Origin: Syntrophorhabdus sp. PtaB.Bin047
GTDB taxonomy: Bacteria > Desulfobacterota > Syntrophorhabdia > Syntrophorhabdales > Syntrophorhabdaceae
Assembly: GCA_002067235.1 (NCBI GenBank)
Contig: MVQP01000001.1
Span: 19,468-83,467 of the forward strand
Reading direction: 5' to 3'
DNA length: 64,000 bases
Positions 1 through 7,510 of the stretch are shown here, one piece after another (the first letter of the stretch is position 1; every line of letters starts with the position of its first letter). The translations under genes and the position numbers were made by a program. Below the pieces are notes generated by a model. That model saw nothing but the letters and a program-made list of their open reading frames with translations. It did no database searches and had not been told where the DNA came from.

Positions 1-652
1 CAGCCTGATCGGATTTGGCGCCATCGATATATGCAGGATCGAAAGAGGATAAATCCTTACGGAATCTTTCCGCCACGAACAAGCCCTCCGCGCCTTTCTC
101 GTAGGCCGCTACCGACGCCTGGTTGAATACGTCGCGGAGCTTTACCGCCGCGTATTCCGCCGTTGTGAAATGCTTCATCCTGTCGGTGCCGCCGCCCGGA
201 GCACCCGCCAGCAGGATGGATACCTCGCGGATCTTTTTCTGGAACTCCTTGAAATCCGAATTCGCCGACGGGATCATGGGTGCTGTCTTGCTCTTTGCCG
301 TCTCCGCGAAAAGTTTGCCGTCCCCTTTGGCGAAGGCCCCCGCATTGTTTTTCATGTACTGGGATACCATTTTGTCCGTGAACGAGGAGATGTTGTATTT
401 GAGGAAAGAGACGGCTTTGGTGTTGATCGTGCCGGGCTCGAGCTTTACCTTCACCTCTTCGTTCCACACGGCCTTGATCTTATCCGTGATCGCCTGTGTG
501 ACCATCTTCTGCACCATGCTCATTAGGGCGGGAAAGTTGATCACCTGCACCGCGGTCCCATAAGCGCTCGTGGCGAGCATGAAGAAGATCACGACCCCGC
601 AGATGACTTTCCCCATTGTCGTTCCCGGAATCATTCTTAGTCTGTTTGTCAT
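1..652 (-). CDS. secreted protein of the T4SS region, partial at the left edge
   Basis: This gene runs off the left end of the window: 217 codons are open with no stop. The start ATG at 652 follows GGAGGA by a few bases. Residues 1-36 form a signal peptide with the hydrophobic run VICGVVIFFMLATSAYG and likely cleavage near SAYG-TA, so the product is probably periplasmic or secreted. The remainder is polar, rich in Lys, Ala and Glu and mostly predicted helical; a Gly-rich stretch APGGGTDRM lies near residue 150. I do not recognise the family. The position beside T4SS genes and the secreted helical character are compatible with a VirB5/TrbJ-like minor pilus component, but this is only inference. 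It diverges from the Fic gene at 889. Confidence 0.75.
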   Translation of the reverse strand, partial: MTNRLRMIPGTTMGKVICGVVIFFMLATSAYGTAVQVINFPALMSMVQKMVTQAITDKIKAVWNEEVKVKLEPGTINTKAVSFLKYNISSFTDKMVSQYMKNNAGAFAKGDGKLFAETAKSKTAPMIPSANSDFKEFQKKIREVSILLAGAPGGGTDRMKHFTTAEYAAVKLRDVFNQASVAAYEKGAEGLFVAERFRKDLSSFDPAYIDGAKSDQA

Positions 653-671
653 ATCTCTCCTCCGAGATATG
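650..671 (-). promoter_or_regulatory. hairpin with the Shine-Dalgarno in the loop and the start codon in the stem
   Basis: A perfect 8-bp inverted repeat (650-657 with 664-671) encloses a 6-nt loop that reads GGAGGA on the minus strand. In the mRNA of the gene starting at 652 the loop is the Shine-Dalgarno and the AUG is the last part of the 3' stem, so the structure could gate initiation. A second 6-bp stem (695-700 with 707-712) lies further upstream. Confidence 0.6.
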
Positions 672-813
672 TAATAGCCTTCAAAATCGAGAACTCGACC
701 TGGGACGGTCGACAAAAGATTTTATTCGCGCCGCCAATGAACGCATTGATAGGCTGGAGTAATTCGAGGTCTCCGGTGAGTTCTCTTCAGGATCGACCCC
801 TGCGGAAGACACC

Positions 814-899
814 AACCTTATTATCCGCACCTCATGCGGAGAATAAGGTTGACTTTGCGGAGATTAGACCTTATAATCTCCGCATGAGGTGCGGAGATT
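814..899. promoter_or_regulatory. nested palindromes upstream of the Fic gene, probable operator
   Basis: Three related inverted repeats overlap. 814-829 pairs with 835-850 (one mismatch, 5-nt loop). 856-866 pairs perfectly with 874-884 (7-nt loop). The 17-nt stretch 824-840 is the exact reverse complement of 880-896. All share the core TCCGCA/TGCGGA. They end at the start codon of the Fic protein, which has a C-terminal winged-helix region, so autoregulation is a reasonable inference. Confidence 0.55.
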
Positions 900-2013
900 G
901 ACCGCTTACATCCATCAACTGCCCGATTGGCCACACTTCTTCTGGGACGATAGGCACTTGTCGCGCCAGCTCGCTCTCGTTCGTCACAGGCAGGGAAGGC
1001 TGATCGGCCATATGGAAGCCCTTGGGTTCTCGTTGAGGACCGAGGCGGTCCTGCGTACGCTGACGCTGGATATCGTGAAGTCAAGCGAGATTGAGGGATC
1101 GGTACTCGACACGGTCGAGGTGCGGTCTTCCGTTGCCCGGCGGCTTGGTGTGGATATCGGCGCTACAACCCCGGCAAGCCGGGACGTGGAAGGCGTCGTC
1201 GAGATGATGCTTGATGCCACTCAGAACTACAACAAGCCCTTAACGAAGGAACGTCTCTTCGCCTGGCATGCTTCCCTCTTTCCCACCGGCCGCAGTGGAA
1301 TGAGCAGGATAAAGGTCAATGCCTGGCGCGATGACAGCAAAGGCCCGATGCAGGTCGTGTCGGGACCCGTCGGCCAGGAGCGGGTACATTTCGAGGCCCC
1401 GGCTGCGATCAGGCTGGAACAGGAAATGAAGGCCTTTCTCGACTGGTTCAACACGGATGATGACACGGATCTGGTCTTGCGGGCGGGTATAGCCCACCTC
1501 TGGTTCGTCACCATCCACCCCTTCGATGACGGTAATGGCCGCATCGCGCGTGCCACTGCCGATATGACCCTGGCCCGCTCAGAGGCAAGCTCACAGCGTT
1601 TTTACAGCATGTCGGCCCAGATCCGCAACGAGCGGGACATCTACTACGACAGGTTGGAGCAGGCCCAGCAGGGGACGCTGGATATCACGTCCTACCTGGA
1701 ATGGTTCCTTGCCTGCCTCCAGCGCGCCCTTGACGGCGTGGACGGCACTCTCGGAACCGTTATGAGGATGGCCCGTTTTTGGGACACCCACGTCAGCGAA
1801 ACTTTCAACCAGCGGCAACGTCTGATCCTGAACAAACTGCTCGAGAACTTCGAGGGAAAGCTGACATCAACAAAATGGGCAAAGCTGTCCAAGTGTTCCC
1901 AGGATACGGCACTGCGCGATATCCTCGATCTTGTATCAAGGGGAATCCTGGTGAAGGACCCGGGCGGCGGCCGCAGTACGAGCTATTCTCTAGCGAATGA
2001 CACAACGCGGTGA
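889..2013 (+). CDS. fic: Fic family protein with N-terminal inhibitory motif and C-terminal winged helix
   Basis: Fic proteins transfer AMP (or a related moiety) from a nucleotide to a target hydroxyl. The catalytic motif HPFDDGNGRIAR is intact at residues 210-221, counting from the GTG at 889. The N-terminal inhibitory helix motif S-x-x-x-E-G is present (SSEIEG, about residue 65), as in class II Fic proteins. The N-terminus (YIHQLPDWPHFFWDD) is the typical opening of chromosomal Fic proteins with an extra N-terminal domain. Residues 290-374 look like a winged helix-turn-helix. The start is uncertain: GTG at 889 or TTG at 898 both lie in the palindromic operator region, and TTG gives the more usual N-terminus. 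No separate FicA-like antitoxin is seen. It stands between T4SS gene blocks and converges on vapC. Confidence 0.9.
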   Translation: MRRLTAYIHQLPDWPHFFWDDRHLSRQLALVRHRQGRLIGHMEALGFSLRTEAVLRTLTLDIVKSSEIEGSVLDTVEVRSSVARRLGVDIGATTPASRDVEGVVEMMLDATQNYNKPLTKERLFAWHASLFPTGRSGMSRIKVNAWRDDSKGPMQVVSGPVGQERVHFEAPAAIRLEQEMKAFLDWFNTDDDTDLVLRAGIAHLWFVTIHPFDDGNGRIARATADMTLARSEASSQRFYSMSAQIRNERDIYYDRLEQAQQGTLDITSYLEWFLACLQRALDGVDGTLGTVMRMARFWDTHVSETFNQRQRLILNKLLENFEGKLTSTKWAKLSKCSQDTALRDILDLVSRGILVKDPGGGRSTSYSLANDTTR

Positions 2014-2050
2014 CCAGTCTCCGATGAAATCCCGGTCTTGTTAACGCCCG

Positions 2051-2437
2051 TCACCAGAGGGTCTTTACCTTGTATTTGGCAATATCGGTGTCCCGGGTGA
2101 CAACAGGCATCTTCTCCAGAATTGACTGGGCTACGATAATGCGATCGAAGGGATCCCGGTGGATGGCCTGAAGCCGGGACACATAGAGCGCATGGCTCAT
2201 CTCTATAGGAAGCGGCTCGATAGCGTTTTTCATCAGCTGGCCCGGAATGAATCGATCAGGTCTGTCCGGCAGACGGAGCCTTCCCAGATTGACCTTTATG
2301 GCTATCTCCCAGGCGGAAGCCACACTCAGGAAGAGTTCGTTCGCCGGATTCCTCATGACATCCCGCACGCGAGATGACAGTTGCGGACTATCCACTATCC
2401 ACCAAAGGAACGCATGGGTATCGAGGATAAGCCTCAT
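2051..2437 (-). CDS. vapC: PIN-domain toxin, VapC type
   Basis: This 128-residue protein is a PIN-domain ribonuclease, expected to cleave tRNA or rRNA when freed from its antitoxin. The acidic active-site residues are visible: LDTHAFLWW at the N-terminus (first Asp), a central Glu in ASAWEIAIK, and Asp residues in RDPFDRIIVAQ and VTRDTDI near the end. The subgroup is the one paired with Phd/YefM-like antitoxins. Its start overlaps the stop of the upstream antitoxin gene by 4 nt (ATGA), indicating translational coupling. It converges with the Fic gene. Confidence 0.92.
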   Translation of the reverse strand: MRLILDTHAFLWWIVDSPQLSSRVRDVMRNPANELFLSVASAWEIAIKVNLGRLRLPDRPDRFIPGQLMKNAIEPLPIEMSHALYVSRLQAIHRDPFDRIIVAQSILEKMPVVTRDTDIAKYKVKTLW

Positions 2438-2664
2438 CCCTCGTACTCGCCAAGGATCGATTCAGGCAATGGTTCGTCGAAGTTCTTTTCGATGATCACC
2501 TTCCCTTTGGCCGTTCCTGCCACCCGTTCAGCGGTCTTGTCCCGAATGGGAATAAGGCGGGCTATTGGTGTCCCCGCCCTAGCTATAATGATCTCCTCCC
2601 CGCTTTCCACCCGGTTGAGCAGTTCTGATAATCTCGTCTTGGCTTCGTGTATATTCACCCTCAT
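2434..2664 (-). CDS. vapB: Phd/YefM-type antitoxin
   Basis: This 76-residue protein is the antitoxin for the adjacent PIN toxin. The N-terminus MRVNIHEAKTRLSELL is the usual Phd/YefM DNA-binding and dimerisation opening, and ARAGTPIARLIP follows near residue 35. The acidic C-terminal tail (NFDEPLPESILGEYEG) is the expected toxin-wrapping part. I chose ATG at 2664, not an upstream extension to 2757, because family members start here and because a strong promoter ends only 6 nt upstream. That placement implies a leaderless mRNA. Autorepression through the direct repeats in the promoter spacer is likely. Confidence 0.92.
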   Translation of the reverse strand: MRVNIHEAKTRLSELLNRVESGEEIIIARAGTPIARLIPIRDKTAERVAGTAKGKVIIEKNFDEPLPESILGEYEG

Positions 2665-2670
2665 AGACCC

Positions 2671-2699
2671 ATAATAGACTAAGTAGTGGACTAAGTCAA
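2671..2699 (-). promoter_or_regulatory. sigma70-type promoter of the vapBC pair with operator repeats
   Basis: On the minus strand TTGACT (2699-2694) and TATTAT (2676-2671) are separated by exactly 17 nt. The spacer contains two direct copies of ACTTAGTC at 12-nt spacing, a plausible antitoxin operator. The -10 box ends 6 nt before the ATG, so transcription should begin at or within a base or two of the start codon. Confidence 0.75.
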
Positions 2700-2773
2700 T
2701 ATCACCATGTTGTATTGTTTTCCTCGCTCCTGCCCCTTGCTTCATGTTCCCTTTCACCTTACCCTTATTCTTC

Positions 2774-3844
2774 TCACTCCCTCATGAACAGCGCGGGGTC
2801 GTTCGTCGCCCTGCGGGCATCGGCCTCTTCAACCTCTTCGGAATCGACAAGAACTCTCAGGCTCTGGTTCAGGGTCCAGCCTATCCGGCCGCTTCGCTGC
2901 TGCTGGCGGAGCAGGTCATATCTGCCCCGCACAAGCAACTCGCGGGTCGCGGCATCCTTCGTGTCCAGGAATTCCGTGGCTAGGACGAGACGCCCCGCCG
3001 TCGGCACCAGGACTTGGACCATCGCGGCGAGAAGAACGTCAGTCAGCTCCTGGATCATCCACTCCTGTTTTTCCACTGGGAACATCGACGCTATCCGTGA
3101 AGGGACCTGCGTGGTCATGAGGGTATGGATGGTCGTAAACACGAGGTGGCCCGTCTTGGCCGCCTGGATCGCCGCCGATGCTGTTTCCGGGTCTCTCACC
3201 TCACCTACCAGGATCACGTCGGGCCGCTGGCGCATCGCCGCCCTCAACGCCCGCTCGAAGGAAAGCGTCGTCGTGCCTACCTCGCGCTCGATGATGTTGC
3301 CCATCCCTTCAGGGATGTCGTATTCAATGGGATCCTCTATGGTGACACAGTTGAGGCACCGTGTTGCCACAAGATACGCTATGAGGGAGGCGAGCGTTGT
3401 CGATTTGCCGCTGCCTGTGGGGCCGGCGATAAAGATTATACCTCCCGCCGGACTTTCAAGGACCAACCGGAGAAGATCGCCGGGAACACCGAGGTTGAGC
3501 GGGTTCGTCTCCACGGATTTCAAGCGCCTCATGACGATGGAAACCCCCTTTTTCGTCATGCACAGGTTGACGCGAAACCTGAAGGTTTTCTTCTCTTTGC
3601 CGCTGCCCACCTGTCTCGCATAGGACAGGTCCTTCTCCTCTCTGTCGTAGAGCTGCGCCCGGGCGCCGGAGACCCTGAGGATGCGCTCTATCGCTTCGTC
3701 TATCTCGTATCCTTCGGGAGGGTCGGCGGCGGCGGCCATGCGCCCGCTTATCCTCAAAAAGACCGGGCTTTCCGATTGGATGTAGATGTCGGACGCGTCC
3801 TCCCTGATCGCCGTGTCGATGATATCGTCGAGGAAATTGCTCAT
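2774..3844 (-). CDS. dotB: DotB-like secretion ATPase (PilT/VirB11 superfamily)
   Basis: This is the cytoplasmic hexameric ATPase of a type IVB secretion system. Walker A GPTGSGKST is at residues 141-149, an Asp box lies around 168-174 (TIEDPIEY), a Walker B ILVGEVRD at about 211-218 and a His box TGHLVFTTIHT at about 231-241. The N-terminal 100 residues are the PAS-like domain typical of PilT/DotB proteins. The 356-residue length is normal. It is the last gene of the minus-strand T4SS run, 3 nt after the preceding small membrane protein gene. The paralogue GspE at 42095 is longer and has a zinc module, which separates the two systems. Confidence 0.9.
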   Translation of the reverse strand: MSNFLDDIIDTAIREDASDIYIQSESPVFLRISGRMAAAADPPEGYEIDEAIERILRVSGARAQLYDREEKDLSYARQVGSGKEKKTFRFRVNLCMTKKGVSIVMRRLKSVETNPLNLGVPGDLLRLVLESPAGGIIFIAGPTGSGKSTTLASLIAYLVATRCLNCVTIEDPIEYDIPEGMGNIIEREVGTTTLSFERALRAAMRQRPDVILVGEVRDPETASAAIQAAKTGHLVFTTIHTLMTTQVPSRIASMFPVEKQEWMIQELTDVLLAAMVQVLVPTAGRLVLATEFLDTKDAATRELLVRGRYDLLRQQQRSGRIGWTLNQSLRVLVDSEEVEEADARRATNDPALFMRE

Positions 3845-3847
3845 CGT

Positions 3848-4168
3848 CTACCTGCAGCGCAGCCATTCGGCGCCAAAGAGGTATGCGAGATATCTTCTCA
3901 GAACGCCCGAGCGGCTGCAGCCTCTCTGCCTGACCTCTTCCTTTCGCTTTCGCCGCGCGAAGAAATAGAGAGCCACAGACCCGCACATGCCTGTCGTGAT
4001 GACGAAAACGCCAATCTCTTCTGACACGTATGACAGAATTGAAGCTATGCCGTTGCCCAGCATAGCGGGGCAAATGCAGATGATCAGGTCCTCCAGGGAT
4101 ATATTGAGCCTCGGCACGATAATAGCGCTGTTTATGTTCTGGTAGTCATGGCGTGTCCTGGAATCCAT
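3848..4168 (-). CDS. small membrane protein of the T4SS operon, possibly TraL/VirB3-like
   Basis: The product has 106 residues. A sequence PRLNISLEDLI precedes a hydrophobic segment of about 45 residues that can form two membrane helices, followed by a strongly basic patch (FFARRKRKEEVRQR) and a C-terminal LRRYLAYLFG. This order (short polar N-terminus, paired helices, basic stretch, aromatic tail) resembles TraL/VirB3 inner-membrane components, but I cannot confirm the family. Its start lies 6 nt after the stop of the upstream gene. Two alternative frames on the other strand are shadows. Confidence 0.65.
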   Translation of the reverse strand: MDSRTRHDYQNINSAIIVPRLNISLEDLIICICPAMLGNGIASILSYVSEEIGVFVITTGMCGSVALYFFARRKRKEEVRQRGCSRSGVLRRYLAYLFGAEWLRCR

Positions 4169-4174
4169 GGCGAT

Positions 4175-4567
4175 CTATCCCGCGCTCGCCGTCATGGTTG
4201 CCTTGATGATCCCGAGGATCGCCGAGGTCGACACGAGGCAGCCTCCAAAGGCAACCTTCTTCCACGCACCCTGGGCACCCTGGGGGTTGTTGTCCTTGTT
4301 CGCCATCACCACGAAGCCCCATATGATGAGACCCGTCCCAGCGCAGAAAGAGATCGACAGGAGACCGTACATGATTATGTTGGCGAGGTTGCTCAGGAAC
4401 TCTCCTGCATCGGTGGTCTCCGTGGCCCACCGGCTCTCATTGAATGTCTGTGCCCGGGCGCCCCTGATGCGCACGGCGGTGAACGACGACCACAGTGCGG
4501 CAAGAAGACAGCCTCTGAATAGTGCCCCGCCTTTTCCTGTCCTGTCCCTTATTGGTGCCGACATCAT
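4175..4567 (-). CDS. pilin-like or IcmD/DotP-like small membrane protein
   Basis: This 130-residue protein has a basic N-terminus and a hydrophobic segment with a possible signal cleavage site near ARA-QT. Two membrane helices follow (about 62-88 and 106-124), separated by a short loop NKDNNPQGAQGAWKK. That pattern, a cleaved leader and two helices around an Asn/Pro/Gly loop, occurs in VirB2/TrbC pilins and in IcmD/DotP proteins of type IVB systems. A good Shine-Dalgarno (GGAGG) precedes the ATG at 4567. The upstream gene ends 1 nt away, so the two are cotranscribed. Confidence 0.7.
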   Translation of the reverse strand: MMSAPIRDRTGKGGALFRGCLLAALWSSFTAVRIRGARAQTFNESRWATETTDAGEFLSNLANIIMYGLLSISFCAGTGLIIWGFVVMANKDNNPQGAQGAWKKVAFGGCLVSTSAILGIIKATMTASAG

Positions 4568-4568
4568 G

Positions 4569-5048
4569 CTACCTCCTCTTTTCCCTCTTCACTATGTCAC
4601 CGAACATGGCCTTCTCCTCGTCGGACTGAAAATAGATATCACCCCGGTCAAAGGAAAGGCCTCCATAGAGATATCTTTCAACAGTTCCCTTGAATACCCA
4701 GGAAACGTATCCGACCAGGCCTCCGCTGACGATAAGCTGGAGCACGGCAACAACGTTGATACCGCCAATGCCCTCCGCATACATCTTGAGGCCGATGCTG
4801 CACCCGCCGGCACAAAAGCCTATGAGCAGAAGGAACAAACCTCCCATCTTCATCCACGTCACGATCCTCTTCTCGCTTGACATGAGAGGGGTGCAGTGCT
4901 CAAGCTCGACCTCCTGTCGCTGGCCTTCCCCGGTTTCGAAGATAAGCCTTCTCCCATCCCCTCCTTCGCGTTCATGGAAGACTATCTTCTTCTGGACGGG
5001 TACCGGAATCCCTTCGTCGAACTTACCCGGCAGGTATCTGACCAGCAT
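4569..5048 (-). CDS. T4SS-region membrane protein of unknown function
   Basis: The product has 159 residues: an N-terminal soluble half (about 1-60), two membrane helices (about 68-90 and 99-118) and a charged C-terminal cytoplasmic tail ending KREKRR. I do not recognise the family. GGAGG lies 7 nt before the ATG at 5048. Tight packing between the DotC-like lipoprotein gene and the pilin-like gene makes a structural role in the same apparatus likely. Confidence 0.7.
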   Translation of the reverse strand: MLVRYLPGKFDEGIPVPVQKKIVFHEREGGDGRRLIFETGEGQRQEVELEHCTPLMSSEKRIVTWMKMGGLFLLLIGFCAGGCSIGLKMYAEGIGGINVVAVLQLIVSGGLVGYVSWVFKGTVERYLYGGLSFDRGDIYFQSDEEKAMFGDIVKREKRR

Positions 5049-5058
5049 TGCGGGCCTC

Positions 5059-5700
5059 CTATTCCACTTTTATCGCCTGGCGGCCGAGCTTGCGGTAAAA
5101 TGTCATCACCCCTTCGCACTTCGTTTTGAAGGTCTTTGCGATCACCGCCCACTTCCCGCCGTCGCCGTGGGGCGCTATCGTCAGGAAAACGTCGTCAGGC
5201 TTTGCGGAGCTGCCGAGGAACGAGAAGGCCTCCGCCTCCGTGGCGAAGGAATCCACGAGGAAATAGCAGAAGTTGGCCCGGTCCCTGCCGAGCCAGTCCC
5301 CACCCGATTCATCGGAAACGAACCTGGGCGGCGACACGATCTTCCAGACGAGGGTCGGAGCCGAATAACTGCTTCCGTCCCTGCTTATCTTCGCCGGGCT
5401 GTAAATGAGCCTCACCTGCGCCGGAATGATGGCCCCTCCCTTCACCAGTTCGAGGTACAGGAGTTCATCGCGATACTCCCTGACAAAGTCGCGCAGCCTC
5501 TCCTCCATTTCCTGCCTGCAAAGGCGCGAGCCTTCCCGCCTGCCTTCCTCTTTGCCCTCTTCGCGTGCGGTCCGGAGAGATTCCGACTCGATGACATCCT
5601 CCGGAACCGCCCGGATGGTAGGGGCACATCCGGCAGCGGCGAGGAGTATTCCCGCCACGGCCGCGATGCAAATGAGCGAAAGGGTGTGCCTGCTTCTCAT
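5059..5700 (-). CDS. dotC: DotC-like (TraI-type) lipoprotein
   Basis: From the ATG at 5700 (GAGG upstream) the protein has 213 residues and begins with a lipoprotein signal peptide ending LAAAGC, so it should be anchored in the outer membrane. A charged helical stretch with an EEGxxEGxxEGS pattern (about residues 48-58) leads into a region RDELLYLELVKGGAIIPAQV. This layout, a helical part followed by L-x3-G-x-I-x-P, is what DotC/TraI lipoproteins show around their C-terminal half. In Legionella DotC helps assemble the DotC-DotD-DotH outer-membrane ring. The protein is shorter than Legionella DotC (about 300 residues), so the assignment is moderate. Confidence 0.6.
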   Translation of the reverse strand: MRSRHTLSLICIAAVAGILLAAAGCAPTIRAVPEDVIESESLRTAREEGKEEGRREGSRLCRQEMEERLRDFVREYRDELLYLELVKGGAIIPAQVRLIYSPAKISRDGSSYSAPTLVWKIVSPPRFVSDESGGDWLGRDRANFCYFLVDSFATEAEAFSFLGSSAKPDDVFLTIAPHGDGGKWAVIAKTFKTKCEGVMTFYRKLGRQAIKVE

Positions 5701-5707
5701 AGCATCC

Positions 5708-5980
5708 TCATTTCCCGCTGGCCTTCGGATCATCGACGGCGACGGTGACCGCTCCCGTTGCCGCCTGTCCCTGGCGAAACTGGTAAGGATATCCCACGGA
5801 GAAGGATCTTACGAAGGCGATCTGTCGTGAAAGGGCGTTTACGGTAGCGGAGGAAACCCTCTCCGAAAAGGGCACGGTGATTCTCTCCTGCGTCTGCGCA
5901 AAGAGCGGCGACATTGAACCGGATACCAGCGCGAGAAAGACCATGCAGCAGCTAACGCTTGCTAGAGAACGTCTTGCCAT
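5708..5980 (-). CDS. small secreted protein of the T4SS operon
   Basis: This 90-residue protein has a signal peptide with likely cleavage after PLFA-QT, leaving about 60 mature residues (QERITVPFSERV...), so it should be periplasmic. A strong Shine-Dalgarno (GGAGGG) lies 6 nt before ATG 5980, and the gene overlaps the end of the DotH-like gene by 29 nt. Its place between DotC- and DotH-like genes suggests a DotD-like partner, but it is much shorter than DotD and has no lipobox, so the function is unknown. Confidence 0.6.
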   Translation of the reverse strand: MARRSLASVSCCMVFLALVSGSMSPLFAQTQERITVPFSERVSSATVNALSRQIAFVRSFSVGYPYQFRQGQAATGAVTVAVDDPKASGK

Positions 5981-6803
5981 CGACTACCCTCCTTACCGTT
6001 ATTTCCCGGCTCCGTGAGGCCACGACGCTTGTCCCGTTGCCGAGGTCCAGGGCAAACTCGGCATTGCCCACGGGCATGACCTTTTCGGCGATCATGAAGA
6101 CATGAAGCTCAGGTTTCACGAGTTTCATCATCCGTATGAAGGGATAGGTCCCGAGATCTGTCAGTGACGGTGCCCTGCCTTCAAGGAGAATGTCCTCGAC
6201 GGTACCCTTTTCGGGGATGCGCTGCGTCGTGATGATGCGCACGATCGCGTCGGTTATGTCAGCCATACCACCCATGCCCGACCGCCTTACGTTGATGGTG
6301 AGGTCCGCCTCTCCCGATGCCCCGTTCTCGACAAGCAGATAGTGGTGGGGCACCTGGTCCCCCGCCTGCGTTCTTTCAAAAACGATAATGTTCGTTGACT
6401 TGAATTCTCTCACCGGAAAAACGATGAGGGAATTGCCTCTCGTCTCGATGCTGAATTTCTCCCTCGCGCCGATCGCAATATCGTCGACGGTGAAACTGTA
6501 AGGGAGATTGATGACGCTGCCATACCCGTATGCGAGACGTATAGCTGGCACCACACCCGGCACTTCGTCGATGTCGCGCTCCCTCGTGCGAGTCAACTCA
6601 CGGTCTTTTTCAATGAGCGGCTTCAAGCGCTGCGCTTTTTCCTTCATCTCGAGAATGTCCTTCTCCGGAAGATCGAAGGGCGGAACGACGATCTGCTCCT
6701 GTGTCTGCTGCTTCGCGGTCTCCGGAGGCTGTTCCGGTGCGGCCTCAACCACCGGCAGGCTCAGAAAAACGGACAATATACAGGCCGAAAGGGTTTTCCA
6801 CAC
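5952..6803 (-). CDS. dotH: DotH/IcmK-like (VirB9/TraK superfamily) outer-membrane core protein
   Basis: Initiation is at GTG 6803, with GGAG 7 nt upstream. The signal peptide ends near VEA-AP. A Gln/Pro-rich linker and a short coiled coil (about 45-75) precede the domain beginning VPAIRLAYGYGSVINLPY. The following beta-rich pattern, with GNSLIVFPVREFKSTNIIVF and then HYLLVEN, is characteristic of VirB9/TraK/DotH proteins, which form the periplasmic-to-outer-membrane ring of the T4SS core. The 283-residue length fits. The start overlaps the end of the upstream DotI-like gene by 59 nt, an unusually long overlap. Confidence 0.7.
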   Translation of the reverse strand: MWKTLSACILSVFLSLPVVEAAPEQPPETAKQQTQEQIVVPPFDLPEKDILEMKEKAQRLKPLIEKDRELTRTRERDIDEVPGVVPAIRLAYGYGSVINLPYSFTVDDIAIGAREKFSIETRGNSLIVFPVREFKSTNIIVFERTQAGDQVPHHYLLVENGASGEADLTINVRRSGMGGMADITDAIVRIITTQRIPEKGTVEDILLEGRAPSLTDLGTYPFIRMMKLVKPELHVFMIAEKVMPVGNAEFALDLGNGTSVVASRSREITVRRVVDGKTFSSKR

Positions 6804-7434
6804 TGCGCACTCCTTTGTACAGCTTTATCTCGTACGTCTTTACCTTGAGGTCCTCGCTCGCCGCTTCCTCTCCAACCACACGCACGGCATTGAGCCTGAC
6901 CGAGGCAAGAACAACCGCTTCCCTGCCGCGTATCTTCGAGTCCTTGAGGGCATTCCACTCGGCGGTGACGATGAGCTTTTGATCCGACAGGGACTTAAGG
7001 TAATTGTCCCGGTACGGCTCATAGAAGGCCTTGAAAGACGCGGGATCGAAACGCTTCGACACGCGACTTATCCGGTTGGTGAGATCGCTTTGTGATCTCA
7101 CCTCCACATAGGTCCAGCCGAGGATGTCCCTGATCGCGTCCCTGCAGAAGATCTCAAGCTCTGGCCAATGGATCCTGTCGGGATCGTCGACGCGGACGAG
7201 AGATGGCCTTCCCGTGGAATCCATGAAGACGATCTTGTCCTTTCCTTTTCCGGCAACCACGATGACGATCGATGCCACCACCATGATGATGCTGAGAACC
7301 ACCGTCGCGACGGGAATGACGAGAAGGGCCCTCGATGTGAGTTTCAATCCCCGGAATATGCCTATCTCTATTGCAAGGGCCTCTCCGCCATCGGTCAGAG
7401 GAACCTTCTTCTTTTCTTTCCTGAAGACTGCCAT
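6745..7434 (-). CDS. dotI: DotI/IcmL-like (VirB8-type) inner-membrane core protein
   Basis: I place the start at ATG 7434 (MAVFRKEKKKVPL), preceded by AGGAG; the frame stays open upstream to 7671, but that part is antisense to a better-supported plus-strand gene. The protein has a short basic cytoplasmic N-terminus, one membrane helix (about 36-61) and a periplasmic domain of about 160 residues. That topology and the order of helices and strands match VirB8/TraE/DotI proteins, which link inner and outer T4SS parts. It heads the minus-strand run down to the DotB-like gene, divergent from the gene at 7511. Confidence 0.7.
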   Translation of the reverse strand: MAVFRKEKKKVPLTDGGEALAIEIGIFRGLKLTSRALLVIPVATVVLSIIMVVASIVIVVAGKGKDKIVFMDSTGRPSLVRVDDPDRIHWPELEIFCRDAIRDILGWTYVEVRSQSDLTNRISRVSKRFDPASFKAFYEPYRDNYLKSLSDQKLIVTAEWNALKDSKIRGREAVVLASVRLNAVRVVGEEAASEDLKVKTYEIKLYKGVRSVENPFGLYIVRFSEPAGG

Positions 7435-7510
7435 CCATCTCCTGCTATATGGTAAATAGCACCATCGAACACTGAAATACTTGTACAGTGGGACGTTGGA
7501 GGGATTTTTT

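Noticed and set aside
123..563. Plus-strand open frames at 123-563 and 170-526 and the minus-strand frame 467-57
   Set aside because: They are shadows of the minus-strand gene starting at 652, which has a signal peptide, a ribosome site and a frame open to the window edge.
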